Shown here: positions 10,214 through 21,480 of the stretch, in pieces
Layout: the number at the start of each line of letters is the position of its first letter
How positions within the stretch are numbered: the stretch's first letter is position 1
Notes under the pieces: model-generated
The model's database searches: none
Seen by the model: only the letters and a program-made list of their open reading frames with translations
Told to the model about the DNA's origin: nothing
Assembly (NCBI GenBank): GCA_047967505.1
Contig: CM106538.1
Source: Dipteris shenzhenensis
Taxonomy: Eukaryota; Polypodiophyta; Polypodiopsida; Gleicheniales
Reading direction: 5' to 3' (one strand)
Length of the DNA stretch: 64,000 bases
Translations under genes and position numbers: made by a program

Positions 10214-11284
10214 TTGTTTCCACGGAGAGATAATGTCTGGTGCGGGATCTGTAATGGTGGCAACCATCCCTCCAATGAGTGTCCCCGCTACCTTAGGGCA
10301 AGGCCAACCCTGTACTGTGCACACTATCATAGATGGAGGAACCACGATACCTCCCAATGCCGATTTGCAAGGTCCCTTCCCCAACCTATGAATCAAGCGA
10401 GACCCCCATTAGCCCTAATGGCTCCGCCTAATCCTATAAATGCATAAGGTGCCCCTTTGGCTAGTTCAGGCCAGTACAGAGCACAACAAGCTCCGTTACC
10501 ATCGCCCATACTGGGTCCTCAACCTCCCCTACCCCGTATAGCTCATGTCAATCAAGTATTGGTAGAGGAAGTGCCCAATGATAGGGAGAAGATGGATCCA
10601 GACCATGGACCCCTCGACTACTACCCCTACAAGGAAGGAAGTGGCACCCTAAGTCACTACCTCCTGCAAGAGGATCAGCAAGTCCCCATGTTCTAGACTA
10701 CTCCCTTAAATGCAAGGGCCAGAGACATAAATTCTATTGCTTGAAGGCCCCTAATCCAATGCTATACTTGCTAGGGCCCACACAGGGCAAGTGAGTGTCC
10801 CTACAAAGGTACTTTGAACCCTCCGATGTCATGCTTCAAGTGTTAGGGACCACATTTCTTAAAGGAATGCCCCTATAGGGATCTTACCCTAGCTGCTTCT
10901 CCCACGACAGGCCCTACACCCTTGCATGTGGGATACGAAATTGAGCATTTGTTCAAAGACTATCCCTTGAGAAGACCAGCAACCCCAGTCACCTCACCTA
11001 AGAGCACCAGCCTTAACTTTCTAAGTATCAAACAAGGCCAGGTGGCTGCGGTACCCTTAAAGGTCATCACAAGGATGCAAGCCAAAGCCATGGGTAGGGA
11101 AATGAGAAGGAAGGATAGAGGGCCCCTACTACAAGGCTCTGAAGTTTCTCAACATCAGCAAACTTGGTCCAAGAAAGCCATACGAGTAGGTGATGGGCCC
11201 AACAAGCTGCTCATTCAAGATGGTTCTGATGAGGAGACAGCCACCCTCTCCACCTCCTCTACCTCAGGACGTGCTTCCATCTAG
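10214..11284 (+). pseudogene. Gypsy B nucleocapsid with five CCHC-like knuckles
   Basis: One frame, broken only by stops, contains a row of zinc-knuckle motifs that would bind element RNA: CGICNGGNHPSNEC (10241-10282, canonical), CAHYHRWRNHDTSQC (10316-10360, second Cys is Tyr), CYTC-stop-GPHRASEC (10760-10798), CFKC-stop-GPHFLKEC (10832-10870) and a decayed GYEIEHLFKDY (about 10928-10960). The third and fourth have the CX2CX3HX4C spacing and both carry TAG at the same place, right after the second Cys. A Pro/Gln-rich linker separates the two groups. Plant gypsy gag usually has one knuckle. Confidence 0.7.
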
Positions 11285-12850
11285 GGTACCCAAAAGTACC
11301 TCCAAGCTCGGATGTACACAAGCTAGTGCAGGTGCAAGTCCTTGCACCCCCACCCAAATATAAGGAAACCTATCCGGACCCAGTCCTAGAGAAACAATAT
11401 GTAGTAGAGGCTCAAAACTTGGTACAGCAGTGCTAGGAAAAGTTTGAGCATAGACTCAAGGCAAGCAGAGGGTCAGATACCATCCACCCAGCCCACCTGA
11501 CTAACCATCGAGGAGAAAAGGTGCTCAAGGTGATGGAAAGGGTAGAAGAAGAGGAACGTTTCAGCTTTGATAAGTCAAAGGCTCCAGATTTGATGCAGTG
11601 AATGTTCCAAGAGGACCCAGTATTGCAAAATCTATAGGAAGAAGGAGACCTTTATGGTCTTGAGGACTAGCTATCAGTGGGAAGCAAGTCCTCACAAGAA
11701 CCCCACGATAGTGCTGGGTTTGCTGCCTTCCTCTCAACCAAGGTAAAAATGCCGATCGCCTCTCTGTTGAGAGGGAATCCCATCCTTTGGCGAGACCTAT
11801 CCAACTAGATGAATGGACAATTCCTTCCCCTAGGCCCTACTAGCCCTAAGGCCAACCAACTGCCAGAGGAGGGGCAAAGCTTACCTAAGGTTCCCATGAT
11901 CAATAAGCTAGGCCAATACTTCGAAGGTGATGACACAAACGTGGCTATCCCCATAACCTATCAGCACCAAAAGGTTGATGCCATCTTGGATGGGGGAGTG
12001 GGAGTGAGTGTCTGTACCAAGGAATGCTAGGTAAAGTGGGGAAAACCTGTGCTCGAGCAAACCCATCTAGTGGTGAAGTTGGCTGATGGCGAAACTATAG
12101 AATCCTTGGGATTCCTCACTCATAATAACATCAAAGTATTTGGATTCACGTACCCCATCAGGTTCATAGTCATGGACTTCACCCAACAGCCAGGATATGA
12201 AGCCATCCTAGGCAGACCCTTCTTACAAATGTCTGAGCTCTCACACATGACTGGCGTACTGATAACATCTATCTATGGCACAAGGAACAAATCATGTGAG
12301 TGGACTTGCACACATACAAGGCCCTGTCAGGACACCTATTCATCGCGGAATCTGACACAACCATTCGAACAACATCCCTGAAGTTGTTCCATCACTGTGA
12401 GAGGGAAGAGAATGAGAAAGAGTCTAATGGATTTTGGTATGCACCTCTTCCCAAGCTGGAATTTTCTCAGAATTGGATGCACATCCTGGCCAACATTGAT
12501 GTTCCAGAGAGAATAGGGTTCCAAATTACAACCCTCGAGCTCGAGAAAATGACCCTAGAGGCTCCCCTTAGAATGTTTAACATGGTCAAACCCCACGAGG
12601 TGAGCAAAGGGATAGTAAGGGTCAAATTAGACCTCCACTGGCTAGCATACGTTGGTGCCACTACTGCCCACCATGAGTTCTCTTCCAATTGGGGAGCCAA
12701 GGTGAGCAAGGTAACCTCCCTGGTTGGCTCTGTAAGTGCCATGAAAGACTCCCTTCAGAACTCTCGTTATCCAAAAGCTCAACTAAGGCCAAGAGGACCA
12801 CAGTTTCTAAAGAAATAGAAGAGGAAGGTGGATAAAAGGACAATCTATGA
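11285..12850 (+). pseudogene. Gypsy B protease with flanking linkers
   Basis: The aspartic protease processes the polyprotein. The frame at 11809-12030 gives YQHQKVDAILDGGVGVSV, where DGG (11989-11997) is the active-site triad D-S/T-G with the middle residue changed; this DGG form also occurs in gypsy D here. After a TAG the flap region and YEAILGRPFLQM (about 12200-12230) complete the fold. Residues on both sides (11285-11808 and 12300-12818, including PLPKLEFSQNWMHILANIDV) are polyprotein linker in shifting frames; their function is unknown. Confidence 0.7.
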
Positions 12851-13029
12851 CAGGTACCAACCCACTACAAGGCCTACATGATCGAGGATCACAAGATCTT
12901 ATACCAAAATGCTAAGAGATCTCGGGAAGATAGGTGCTCCCAAGGATATGATGGCCCACCAGCCGCGGTCAAGGAGACCCCCAATCTATATTCATCGCCG
13001 ATGACCTCTCCCCCAATGAGGAGAATGCT

Positions 13030-13930
13030 CTCATAGCTCTCCTATGAGAATACAAGGATTGTATGGCTTGGAAATACACCGATATGAAAGGGGTGCCCGT
13101 CACTGAAGTTGCATAGCACATGATACCCATGATGGATGATGCTAGGCCAATACGTCAACATCCCTACCCTATGAATCCCAAATACGCACTCATAGTGAGG
13201 GAGGAAATCCAAAAACTCATAGATGTGGGATTCACCTATGAGATCGAGCATACCGACTGGGTGTCACCCATCTTGATAGTCTTGAAGAAGAACGGAAAGA
13301 TTCGAGTATAGATAGAGTTGAAAAAAGTTAATGCTGCCACTAGGTGCGACCACTACCCCTTGCCATTCACGGAACATGTCCTGGAAAGGGTATCTAGAAA
13401 GGAAGCCTATAGCTTCCTAGATAGATTCTTGGATACAATCAAGTGTCCATCACTCTACAGGATCAACATAAAATAGCCTTTGCAACTGAATGGGGTGTGT
13501 ATGCAGCTAGAGTAATGATATTTGGGTTAACCAATGCACCTGCCACCTTCCAAAACGAATGATGATCACTGTATTAAAGTACTTAAGGGACTTTGTGGAA
13601 GTCTTCTTGGATGACATATGTGTGAGCTTGATGTGGGATGATCACCTGCAATACCTAAGGCTGTCCTGGAAAAGTGTTGGTTGTACCATATATCCCTAAA
13701 CTCCCTTAAGTGCCAATTTTGGGTTAAGCATAGCATAATTCTTGGCCACATAGTGTCCCGGAATGGTATCTCCATGGACCACAACAAAATCAAACTCATC
13801 TTGGAACTACCACCCCCCACAACACCAAGGGAGTACAGCGATTGACTGGCTACATGGGCTCCTATAGGAGGTTCATCTTATTCTACGTGAACATAGCCCA
13901 TCCATTATATAAATTGTTAGAACTTAGTAT
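13030..13930 (+). pseudogene. Gypsy B reverse transcriptase
   Basis: Blocks in order: WKYTDMKGVPVTE (13070-13110), HPYPMNPKYALIVREEIQKL (13158-13220), WVSPILIVLKKNGKIRV (13259-13309), then after a TAG KVNAA and YPLPFTEHVLERV, FGLTNAPATFQNE, the catalytic FLDD (Asp codons 13610-13615) and ILGHIVSRNG. At least four stops or shifts interrupt it. The region matches the RT of element C. Confidence 0.85.
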
Positions 13931-13979
13931 TATTTGATTGGACCAAGGAATGCCAAAAATCCTTCGAAAACTACACCAG

Positions 13980-14400
13980 TGTTGAGAGCACTAGACTAGA
14001 ATCTAATATTCCATGTTCATATAGATGCCTCCAATTTCGCTATCGGGTGTGTGTTAGCCCAACCAAGGGAGCATAACCTAAACTACCCGGTGTACTTTGC
14101 GAGTCAACACAACTAAATGAGGCCGAGGTCAACTACACAACAAAAAAGAGGGAGGGTCTGGTCTATGCAGTCAAGAAGTTCAGGCATTATTGGTTGGCCA
14201 ACAAGTTCGTCTTCTTTGTGGACCACCAAGTCATGCTATACTTGGTCAACAAGCCATGCATGATGGGATGCATCACTAGGTGGATGCCAATCCTCTTGGA
14301 GTTTGACTTCATAGTTGCTATATGTAAAGGGAAGACCCATGTCCTAGCTGACCACCTCTTGAGAATACCAAATGGCAAAGCCCCTACGAGAGTCAAAGAT
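13980..14400 (+). pseudogene. Gypsy B RNase H
   Basis: FHVHIDASNFAIGCVLAQ (14005-14085) holds the first catalytic Asp. A frame shift near 14110 leads into FRHYWLANKFVFFVDHQVM (14183-14238), then TRWMPILLEFDFIVAICKGK and VLADHLLRIPNGK, the standard end of a gypsy RNase H. From 14194 the frame is open for 249 codons into the integrase, one of the longest surviving stretches. Confidence 0.85.
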
Positions 14401-15720
14401 GACCTCCCCGATGCTTCCCTCTTCCTCATTGACATCATACCTAAATGGGCCACCGAGATCGATCACTACTTGGCCAATGGCTTACTCCTAGGCCAAGCTC
14501 TCAAGAAGGATAGAGCCCGCAAACTCGTTAAGGACTTAGCACCATATCAGCTAGTTGTAGGCCAACTATACTGCATGGGCAAGGACAACATCATGTGTAG
14601 ATGTATGTACGAGCACAAATACATCGAGGTGCTTGAAAAAGCCCACTTTGGAATTGTGGGAGGGCATTTTTTCACTGATGTTACAGCACGTAAGGTGTTC
14701 CAGGCTGGTCTTTGGTGGCCAACTCTCTTTAGAAATGCAGCTGAATTTATCAAGTGGTGCGACCCCTACCAGTGTGTGCAAATCCCACATAAGGTGGACA
14801 TGATGCCCTTAGTCGAAATATTAACTGATCAGCTCTTTGAGAAATGGGGCATAGATTTTATTGGACCTATAAGGCCAGCGGCTAAAGGAATTGGGGCTAG
14901 ATACATTATCTTGGCCACACAGATTACATCACCAAGTGGGTAGAGGGGAGAGCCACCATGAAGGTAGATGCTAGATCCACTCCTAAATTCTTATATGAGC
15001 AAGTTATCATGCGGTTCAGATGTCCTTTAGAGCTAGTCAGGGATCGAGGAACTCATTTCCTCAATGAAGCTATAGCAATCCTGACTAGCGAATTCACGAT
15101 TATACATAGGAAGTCAACGCGATACTATCCTAGGGTGAATGGCCTAGCTGAGAGCTCGAATAAAACTTGTTGTAAGATCATAACTTGCACAGTAGAGGAT
15201 AGTCGTACTGACTGGGAGCATAAGCTCATCGCAACCCTATGGGCCTACAAAAAATCCTACAAGGTGGCCACGAACTGCACCCCCTTCAACCTAGCCTTTG
15301 GAGTGGATGTGGTGATGCCAATGGAAATTTGTAGTGCCTAGCCTTCGACTTATTGTCAAAGAAAGTCTCACTGAAAATGCCTTCGCAAAATGCTTTATTG
15401 ACCTTGAAAAGCTAGATGAGACAAGGTTGTATGCAACCATGTGGAGAGGGCCTAATGCAAAAAGTGGTTCAACTGCAACCTCAAGAACAAAGGCCTTGTA
15501 GAGGGTGGTCTTGCACTCCTCTACAGCATCTGCAATACCGAGTGCAAGCTCAAGTACCAAGACATGGGTCCCTACCCTGTTGTAGAGATCACTCCACAAG
15601 GAGCGTGCCAAATAGGCACCCTTGATGGAGTAGAAATGGAAGGCTACCTTAACAGGAGCAAATTGAAGAGATATTACAGACCACTCACCCTACCTACCCT
15701 TCAAGCCATCCATAGAGAAA
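14401..15720 (+). pseudogene. Gypsy B integrase
   Basis: The zinc-binding region reads HFGIVGGHF (two His) and CDPYQC (two Cys), followed by FEKWGIDFIGPIRPA. A frame shift near 14930 hides the first core Asp region. The second part (14958-15341) has LVRDRGTHFLNEAI and GLAESSNK, with Asp and Glu 35 residues apart, as in a DD35E integrase. The C-terminal domain follows in pieces around 15540-15690 (GPYPVVEITPQG, EGYLNRSKLKRYYRPLT). The broken frames make it inactive. Confidence 0.85.
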
Positions 15721-15723
15721 AAT

Positions 15724-16260
15724 AACTCAAGGCTGAGGTAGCCCAGATGAAACGCCAGGTGATCAAAGAAGCCAGGGCACATAACGCCAAGCTTAGATAG
15801 CGTAAGCAAATGGCATTGCTTAAGGCAAGGCTTGAACACCCAGGATTGATGGATGAACTAAAGGTAGAACCAACTAGGTTGCATGTTCACTTATAGAGTC
15901 CGAGCTTGCGCATTCGAGCACTCGTGGATGCGGGAGCGAGCTACAACTTCATCTCCCACAAGGTATGGGAAAAGCTACAAGTACCCCTAAACCTCACCGT
16001 CACTTCGATACACTCTATCAATGGCCAACTTTTAAGTACCTTGGGTTTTCTGGACTTGAGTCTAATGGTTGTTCACTAGGAAATAGAAATCCGCTTTTAT
16101 GTTCTCCCCATAGAAACAACTGACGAACATATCATATTGGGAAGGACCTGGTGTTATGCCGTGAACCATCAAATCAACTAGAGGGCCAGAATAGCTTCCC
16201 TCATGAATGGTGGTAGAGCTGTGGTAATTCCTCTTTGTGAACCATGCTCTGCTCCTTCTG
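15724..16260 (+). pseudogene. Second retropepsin-like domain downstream of integrase (element B)
   Basis: After a short helical stretch (EVAQMKRQVIKEARAHNAKL) one frame with three TAG stops reads RIRALVDAGASYNFISHKVW (Asp-Ala-Gly at 15927-15935), then GQLLSTLGFLDLSL, EIRFYVLP and EHIILGRTWCYAVNHQIN. This order (D-x-G, flap, ILG box, trailing I-N) is that of a retroviral-type aspartic protease. It is separate from the regular protease at 11989. Element C has the same domain at the same place. Whether it ever cleaved anything is unknown. Confidence 0.72.
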
Positions 16261-17190
16261 TTGCACCCTCACCAACCCAAATCAAGGAAGTTCTATGGGA
16301 GAATGAATCTAAAGCTCCACAACCCGCCAAACACCGACCCTCTAAAGAAAGTCCGACCCCGAAGAGAGCATAGGACCAACTGCGGCGGCAACTAGGTGCA
16401 ATTGCCCATTACTCTGCCACTACTATCCCCCACTCAGGAAAGCCATGAATAGCAAGTACAAGACGCTATTCTCTACACTCAATGCTACTTCAACAGCAAC
16501 CGACAACCAAAAAAGATCCAAGTAGGCCATGGATCCCTAATCACTCTGAGGACGTCTCTGTTGAAGGCAACCCCAGAACATGATGCCATTCTCACCTCGA
16601 CTCCCAAGCCCTAATCCACCCCCTTAACTGCCGCAGCATCCGCCCAAGCGTTGGGTTGTGACCAAGATCTTGGAAGACCAAGATAGTTACAATGGCAAGC
16701 AAGTCATCTGGGTACCAAAGTTCAAGTCCCAAACTACTCCAAGGGTTCCGAAGGTAGAAACACAAGAACCTGTGTCAACCTTGGATGTAGTACCACAAGA
16801 ACCTACCATCAGACCAGCTGCAACAACCAAGCCCTAGAGTCTCAAACTGCCCTTGTACCAAGAATTGTACAACTCAACACGAGAATCACCTAGGACAACA
16901 CAAGAACCGACCCCTATAATGAGGGGAGTTACATAAGAACCTTCCTCCAAATCCGAAGGAGAACCATCAAAGATTGTTTTGATCATACCATCACCGATGG
17001 CGCCGCCGCTCGACTCGCAAGAGCAACTGTCTACGTTGAGGGCAATCACACAAGAACTCACTTATCTTGCGACCAAGGGTCATCTCGCAAGGAATCATCA
17101 CCATGCTAGTGTACCTCTGGCATCCAGGGTGAGACACAAGCTAGACACATGCTCTACATGGCTGTTAAGACATGATGCGGCAACATGACA
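16261..17190 (+). pseudogene. Pro/Gln/Glu-rich extension after the second protease domain
   Basis: Low-complexity coding-like sequence with spaced TQEP, PQEP and SSKSEGEPS motifs and WVPKFKSQTT near 16710. The last open piece is at 16979-17188. Element C has a counterpart (PRWIPKRLLKRKGY at about 40719-40760, then more Glu-Pro motifs). It looks like a disordered tail of the post-integrase protein. No domain is recognised. Confidence 0.45.
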
Positions 17191-17275
17191 TTCATCAACA
17201 CTGCATTCCACATGATCATCGAGTCCAAGTCTAGGTGAGTTTGTATGGTAGGCATATTACCCCAATGCACCCGCA

Positions 17276-17915
17276 GCCCACAAGTCACTTCCTTGCACAT
17301 ACACCCACATGTATGCATGGTCAGCACTAGGTGAGTAGGGCTAGTACATCCCTTTTGCATTTTTTGTATTCTTGCACACTAACCTCATAGTCCTCCCCAC
17401 GCTTCACTTGTACACCTCACATACACAACCACTAACCCTTTCCCCTCTCTTTCTCTCCTTTCCACCTTTCCCCTTCTTCATCACCTTGCTTTACTTTCCT
17501 CAGATAGCTATCATATCAACCATTGCCATCCCAATATCATGCCGACCGTTGCCATCCCAATATCCCACCGACCGTCGCCATCTCAATTTTCTGTAGCCCA
17601 CAAATCACTTCCTTGCACATACACCCACATGTATGCATAGTCAGCACTAGGTGAGTAGGGCTAGTATGTCCCTTTTGCATTTTTTCTATTCTTGCACACT
17701 AACCTCATAGTCCTCCCCACACCTCACCTATACACCTCACATACACAACCATGAACCCTTTCCCCTCTCTTTCTCTCCTTCCCACCTTTCCCCTTCTTCA
17801 TCACCTTGCTTTACTTCCCTCAGATAGCTATCATGCCGACTGTCACCATCCCAATATCCCATCGACCATCGCCATCCCAGTATCCCACTGACCGTCACCA
17901 TCCCAATATCTTGTC
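17276..17915. repeat. 320-bp tandem duplication
   Basis: The segment beginning GCCCACAAGTCACTTCC at 17276 recurs at 17596 with a constant 320-bp offset through the CT-rich stretch to CAGATAGCTATCAT (17511-17514 and 17831-17834). Copies differ at a few percent of positions. The unit carries part of the CCATCCCAATATC minisatellite at its end. Confidence 0.9.
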
Positions 17916-18060
17916 GGTCATCACCTTTTCACTATCCCTCTAATCATCACCATCCCACTATCCCATTGACTGTCATCATCCTAATATCTTGCCGATCATT
18001 GCCATCCCAGTATCCTACTGACCGTCGCCTTAGGCCATTCCCCCGACCATGGGGATAGCA
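17515..18060. repeat. 25-26-bp minisatellite (CCGACCGTCGCCATCCCAAT)
   Basis: Units of about 25-26 bp with CCGACCGTCGCCATCCCAAT at their core recur through the interval, interrupted once by the CT-rich part of the 320-bp duplication. The complement resembles the leader array at 6690-7340, so it is a feature of this gypsy lineage rather than of the locus. Confidence 0.8.
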
Positions 18061-18065
18061 AATTC

Positions 18066-18073
18066 TATATAAA
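18066..18073 (+). promoter_or_regulatory. TATA box between the minisatellite and the accessory frame
   Basis: TATATAAA lies right after the minisatellite and about 118 bp ahead of the ATG at 18191. The spacing fits a promoter with a short 5' leader (about 18095-18190). It may be the promoter of an LTR whose borders were not seen, or an internal promoter for the accessory frame. Confidence 0.45.
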
Positions 18074-18190
18074 GGAGTCCTATCCCCCTCGGGTCATCGC
18101 CATAGCATTTACCCCTAAACTCTGTCAAAATTCTGTTAGAAATTTCTCAGCCCCCAGCCCTCTTCCACATAGCAATCTAGCACTCAGTAC

Positions 18191-19780
18191 ATGTCCTCAA
18201 GCTCCTCCTCTTTCACCGATTCCCTCATCACTCAATTGCCCTCCTTTTTCCCAATGGATCCAGAGAAGGAATTTTTTTAGTTTGAGCTAGAGCTTGGCCT
18301 CCACCCCCAACCCCCTATCCCGCAAGCCACTAGTCCCTCTGAGTCACAAAGCATGCCCTTGGCCACGATCCCCATATGCCCTTCGACTTCCTTGCTGAAG
18401 ATTTACAAGCAGAGAAAGAGATCTCTATGCAACAGGTCACCCAAGAGGTACTGACAACAATAGGCATGCCCCCCTCAAGGACATCAAGAAAGTGCACCCC
18501 GGCCCCCACACAAGGGGAGTACAAAGTTGTGCACTCACAAACACACTAGCCGCTTGGAGAGGCATGGCTCCAACAACTCGATGCATGTGCTAGCAACTCC
18601 CATTATGCATACAAGGGTCACGACTACACCCTCCACTACCACACCGCAATGGCGTATCAAGAACTAAAGGAGCCGATAGTTTAGCATGCACTCGTAGTGA
18701 CAAGATTGGGATCCGTGGCAAATTGCCTTCCTTGTCACTTGGATATGAGGCTCTTGGGAGAGTTCCTCCAGGCCTATAACTCCAACACAAATGTGGGCAC
18801 TCTTGGAGACACTCCCCACTTCTACCACCTCAACATGGACATGGTGCAAGCTGCCTTAGGCCTGCCGATCATCGGCAACAAGTACTTAGTGATGAAGAAG
18901 AAGATGCCCAAGGCCCTCAGCACAATCTACCAGTACGACCACAAAAAGAGCAAGGGGTGCATCCATTTCTTAGAGATTATCATGCCAAAAATGGAAAAGC
19001 CAGCATGGGCCCTCGAATGGTTGACACAAGTTAATCACAAGAATACCATTAGTCAGTCGTGCCAAACATCTTGTTGAGGCTGGCAAAACCACAAGTCGTG
19101 AACTGGGCTGATTACTTCTATAATTAGATGCGGGAGGACCTCAAAACACATGGAGAAGTCATCAGCAACCCAATGATCTACATGCCAATCCTCTATCATA
19201 TGCAGTAGCAGCATCCACCTATTGGCTATGGGTTGGCCAACAAGTTAGCCACACAAGATCGGTACCAATAGATCAGAAGAAGCCAAGCGAGCAAAAATAG
19301 AGCCCAATGCCACTCTGGCCAGTCGTCCCATGCAACTTGACCCAAGTCAGTTGCTCGCATAGTATGAGGATCACCAGCTCTGCAGGCATTCCTATGTAGT
19401 TAGTTACACCTCGAGCAATCAGATCCTCAAGACAAAGGCAAAAGTGTACACAGAAGGAGCCCATCATGGTGGATGTCCTCCCAGGTGACGAGACAGTCAT
19501 CATTGGCCTCTAACTAGGAGCTCAAGCTATCCCATCAACCCCCGATGCACCCCAGGTCTTGGCCTCAGCCACGTCCCATTCTCAGGAGACCACCTCCTTC
19601 ATCACCGGCTCCTCTTCTTCTCCATGGGCAAGCCTTACAAAGACCATACAGTTTTGCAGCGTGCCTGATTATTGGGCACCAAGTGGTTACAACCACATGA
19701 TAGTAGAGCAGCTCTCCCGTGCTGACCAAATGGAGAAGAATTTATTTGAGGAAATGGCACAACTGCCATAATTGGCACAA
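18191..19780 (+). pseudogene. Accessory frame of element B, N-terminal part (plant-transposon-protein-like)
   Basis: Starts MSSSSSSFTDSLITQLPSFF at 18191 and is broken by several stops. The best part, 18697-19077, reads CHLDMRLLGEFLQAYNSNTN, then FYHLNMDMVQAALGLPIIGN. This resembles in pattern the putative plant transposon protein domain (EFY...GLP) found in Athila-like elements; the match is by memory of the pattern only. Later pieces continue in other frames to about 19770. Its role in any element is unknown. Confidence 0.4.
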
Positions 19781-19810
19781 TCAATTCTGCAAAGGTGGCA
19801 AGAATAGGCC

Positions 19811-20059
19811 TTGCAACTCTCTGTGACTCTCCTCCAGGCATACCTCACTGCGCGTGATAGCCACACCCTAATGGTCGCCGCTCAAGCCACAAGGCAACTG
19901 ACCCTAGATCAAGCGGAGAAGTGCTGCACAAAAGATGAGGAGCTAGAGATGTCACTCACAAAAGCTGAGGAGCTAGAGTTGTCAATCACGAAGCTCAAGG
20001 AGGCTACGAATGCTAAATCTAGACATTGCAAGATCTCTTGGCATAGGAATGAGCACTGA
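19811..20059 (+). pseudogene. Coiled-coil part of the accessory frame
   Basis: An 82-codon piece with heptad-like, charged repeats: EKCCTKDEELEMSLTKAEEL then ELSITKLKEATNAK. The KAEELE unit is repeated, suggesting an internal duplication within a coiled coil that could mediate self-association. It follows the plant-transposon-like part. Confidence 0.4.
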
Positions 20060-20150
20060 CCGTGTCCATGCAGAAATAGAACAAGTGGCTACGTATCCCT
20101 GACCACCCAAAAGACTCAGGGTTGAAGACCATCAGTAGTAGGAATTTCAA

Positions 20151-20770
20151 ATGTACAAGGAGGTCTCTGCACAATTAGCCACCTACACACTCACCCCACG
20201 CACTATCCTCCAAACACTCCAAATGCACTTCAATGCACTCTGCACACAAAATCTCATTTTCCACCTCGACCTCACTGCCCCACTCCCTCCTAATGCCCTC
20301 CAAACCATCCTCCACCGTAATCTCGACCATTGCCACCCCATTCTCGCCATGTCTTATTTCTCCTTATACCTTCAACCATCTAGCCTCTCTCTCCTTCTCC
20401 CCTCTGACCTCCAAACTCTCACTGCCCATCCAATTTTGCCTAATTTCCAAGCATGGTGCTACATCATCCACAAAGTCCACAAATTATCCTATGGACGATG
20501 ATGTGATGCAATTAGCAAAGCCCAAGGAGCTCAACCCATGGGCCTGCACTCCAGATAGTCTACAAGCTTGCATTAATTGGATGCAAACCTACGATCGAGC
20601 CTCCACAATACAAATGCAAGGGCATCTTGTGGCTTACCAATCCACCGCCTACCATCCCCTCAGCATAATAATCCTCTATAGCCAAGTGCTACAAGCTCTC
20701 CAAGACTCATTGAGTCCTTGGTGAGCAATTTTGAAACAATCCATGTAGCATATCTCGAGGAAGTTGTTGA
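20151..20770 (+). pseudogene. Accessory frame, C-terminal conserved domain (element B copy)
   Basis: Frames at 20151-20501 and 20505-20724 are joined by a shift. The second reads MQLAKPKELNPWACTPDSLQ, then CINWMQTYDRASTIQMQGHL and AYHPLSIIILYSQVLQALQD. Element C keeps the same domain at 41520-41809 (LSKPHYLPTWACTPHFVVEC, YHPTGILVLYDKILEAIERM). Conservation of WACTP and the helical tail between two diverged copies shows it was a real protein segment. The family is not recognised. Confidence 0.6.
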
Positions 20771-21480
20771 GGAAAAAGGCCAAGAAGCCATTATAGTATT
20801 TAATTCTTTCGGCCCCCTGCTGAGCTTCCACAACCACCTCCCCTAGATCCTGCCTAGCCCACCCAACAAGCCACCTAACCCCTTCCTCACACAAATATGC
20901 CTAAATACTCTTCCAATGCCTCTAACACCACCACCACACAGCATAGGTCCCCCTTGTCCATCTCATTTACCACTCCGGTTGACCTTCTAGAAGAGGCCCT
21001 CAATACGCTACTTAAGTAAGCCAATTTTGTATCCACCGATACAGTGCCCACAAAGATAGCAAAGAAGGAGCCAATGCCGATTGAAGATGATGAGGTTCCT
21101 CAAACTCCTCCCTCCTCCTCACCTAGAGATGTACATTGGATACCCGACCTATAGTCATTCTAAGAACTGCCGAATAGTGGCCTCATGCACCATTGGAAGT
21201 AGTAGCTTGAATGCTCCCACCTCCACCTCTACAGAATCCTAGAGATGCACCCCCTCATGCAATTCATCACCCAGTTCTTCAATGACTGGTGGCGCGCACA
21301 TCCAAAGCACACAAGAGCAGGTTACCATCTTGCCCTCGATGCTCCGCTTCCATTGATCGATGTTGAAGCCGGTCATAGGTTCAAGCCACAAATTGCCACA
21401 AATACATCAAGTGGTTATTTGCCTCACGGGGGTCAAGCCACAAGTAGCTCAAGATCAGCCTCGCTACTCTAGGTTTTGAG
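20771..21480 (+). other. 3' tail of element B, weak coding traces
   Basis: Short frames such as 21245-21472 (MHPLMQFITQFFNDWWRAHP) continue the codon style of the accessory frame but are not recognised. The 3' LTR should lie hereabouts; no TG...CA border was found. Confidence 0.3.

Larger units (their letters stand above)
8990..21470 (+). mobile_element. Ty3/gypsy element B (plus strand) with expanded 3' coding region
   Basis: Plus-strand order: gag (8990-10213), zinc-knuckle array (10214-10975), protease (about 11930-12270), RT (13030-13930), RNase H (13980-14400), integrase (14401-15720), then a second retropepsin-like domain (15850-16260), a Gln/Glu/Pro-rich stretch, tandem repeats with a TATA box, and an accessory frame (18191-20770). 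Element C (35555-42105) shares the RT, integrase and post-integrase parts. LTR borders were not located, so the outer limits are approximate. Many TAG stops show long inactivity. Confidence 0.75.
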
